Source: Weissella hellenica (lineage in GTDB: Bacteria > Bacillota > Bacilli > Lactobacillales > Lactobacillaceae). Taken from it: DNA of 32,884 nucleotides. The notes beneath the pieces were generated by a model. That model ran no database searches, was not told the origin of the DNA, and saw nothing but the letters and a program-made list of their open reading frames with translations. The translations under genes and the position numbers were made by a program. Shown here piece by piece: positions 32,610 to 32,884 of this stretch. Numbering within the stretch: the first letter of the stretch is position 1; every line of letters starts with the position of its first letter. Location of the stretch: positions 1-32,884 of the forward strand of contig NZ_BJEG01000018.1 in the NCBI RefSeq assembly GCF_005405545.1, written 5' to 3'.

Positions 32610-32884
32610 TTATTTGTTTGCAAATCGATTAAATGGAATTTTATAGCTAGTTATAATCATAGCAATTACGAATATTAAAATATATAACGGGAAATAATTC
32701 GTTGATAAATGACCACTAATAATTCCAAATAACGGCGGCAAAAATGTTGTTCCTAAGTAACTGCTAGCCATTTGGAATCCCATAACTGACTGTGAATTAT
32801 GTTCACCAAATGTTGTTGGCGTTGCATGAATTAGTGATGGAAAAATTGGTGCACAACCAAGACCAATGATTAATAATCCAATTA
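32610..32884 (-). CDS. MFS transporter, C-terminal part (partial)
   Basis: On the minus strand the frame encodes GLLIIGLGCAPIFPSLIHA, then FGEHNSQSVMGFQMASSYLG and FGIISGHLST, ending YKIPFNRFANK before TAA (32612-32610). The GLGCAPIFPSLIH pattern and alternating hydrophobic helices fit the last membrane segments of major facilitator transporters of the fucose-permease-like group. The substrate cannot be told. The N-terminal part lies outside the window. This may be host chromosome or unrelated cargo beyond the IS30 insertion. Confidence 0.75.
   Translation of the reverse strand, partial: IGLLIIGLGCAPIFPSLIHATPTTFGEHNSQSVMGFQMASSYLGTTFLPPLFGIISGHLSTNYFPLYILIFVIAMIITSYKIPFNRFANK

Overview
The window looks like part of a conjugative plasmid or integrative element from a lactic acid bacterium, most likely a member of the Lactobacillaceae. 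The evidence is the low-GC sequence, strong AGGAGG-type ribosome binding sites, glutamine-rich transfer proteins, an IS30-family transposase, a FemX-type peptidoglycan aminoacyltransferase and a Gram-positive type IV secretion gene set. No relaxase, replication initiator gene or integrase was recognised inside the window, so plasmid versus integrative element is left open. The species call is inference.

Layout: (1) 1-413: the 5' end of an IS3-type transposase gene leaving the window on the minus strand, and a small orphan gene. (2) 466-4506: a defence cassette of McrB-like AAA+ NTPase, McrC-like nuclease and an XRE regulator. (3) 4507-5230: non-coding or decayed DNA with four 22-bp-spaced iteron-like repeats and the 3' remnant of a possible nuclease gene. 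(4) 5231-7369: six small minus-strand genes of mostly unknown role, two of them DpnD/PcfM-like. (5) Two large structured non-coding elements (about 6030-6276 and 7466-7671) share the same fold with different stem sequences, and each lies upstream of a minus-strand gene. (6) 7693-29344: the transfer region, in three plus-strand operons. (7) 29467-30455: small accessory genes and a GNAT acetyltransferase. (8) 30955-32055: an IS30-family transposase. (9) 32610-32884: the 3' end of a minus-strand MFS transporter gene.

Each transfer operon begins with a nearly identical 43-bp promoter-like element placed 45-46 bases before the first start codon. Operon 1 (7782-18706) encodes a TOPRIM/ArdC fusion, a coiled-coil protein, a double-AAA+ Clp-like ATPase, a VirD4-type coupling protein, a VirB6-like membrane protein and a membrane-anchored protein. 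Operon 2 (20596-26919) encodes VirB3-like, VirB4 N-domain-like, VirB4, a small membrane protein, a VirB1-like bifunctional wall hydrolase, a thioredoxin-like protein, two VirB8-like proteins and a small possible DNA-binding protein. Operon 3 (from 27102) encodes a VirB2-like pilin and a long coiled-coil protein. A FemX-like gene sits between operons 1 and 2 without the shared element.

Three transfer genes carry lesions: an in-frame TAA in the coupling protein gene (13237), an in-frame TAG in the second VirB8-like gene (26134), and a frameshift in the coiled-coil gene (about 29011-29020). This copy may therefore be transfer-defective, or sequencing errors may be present. The strongest unexplained signals are the twin structured elements in front of the minus-strand small genes, and the three-copy promoter element that appears to tie the transfer operons together.
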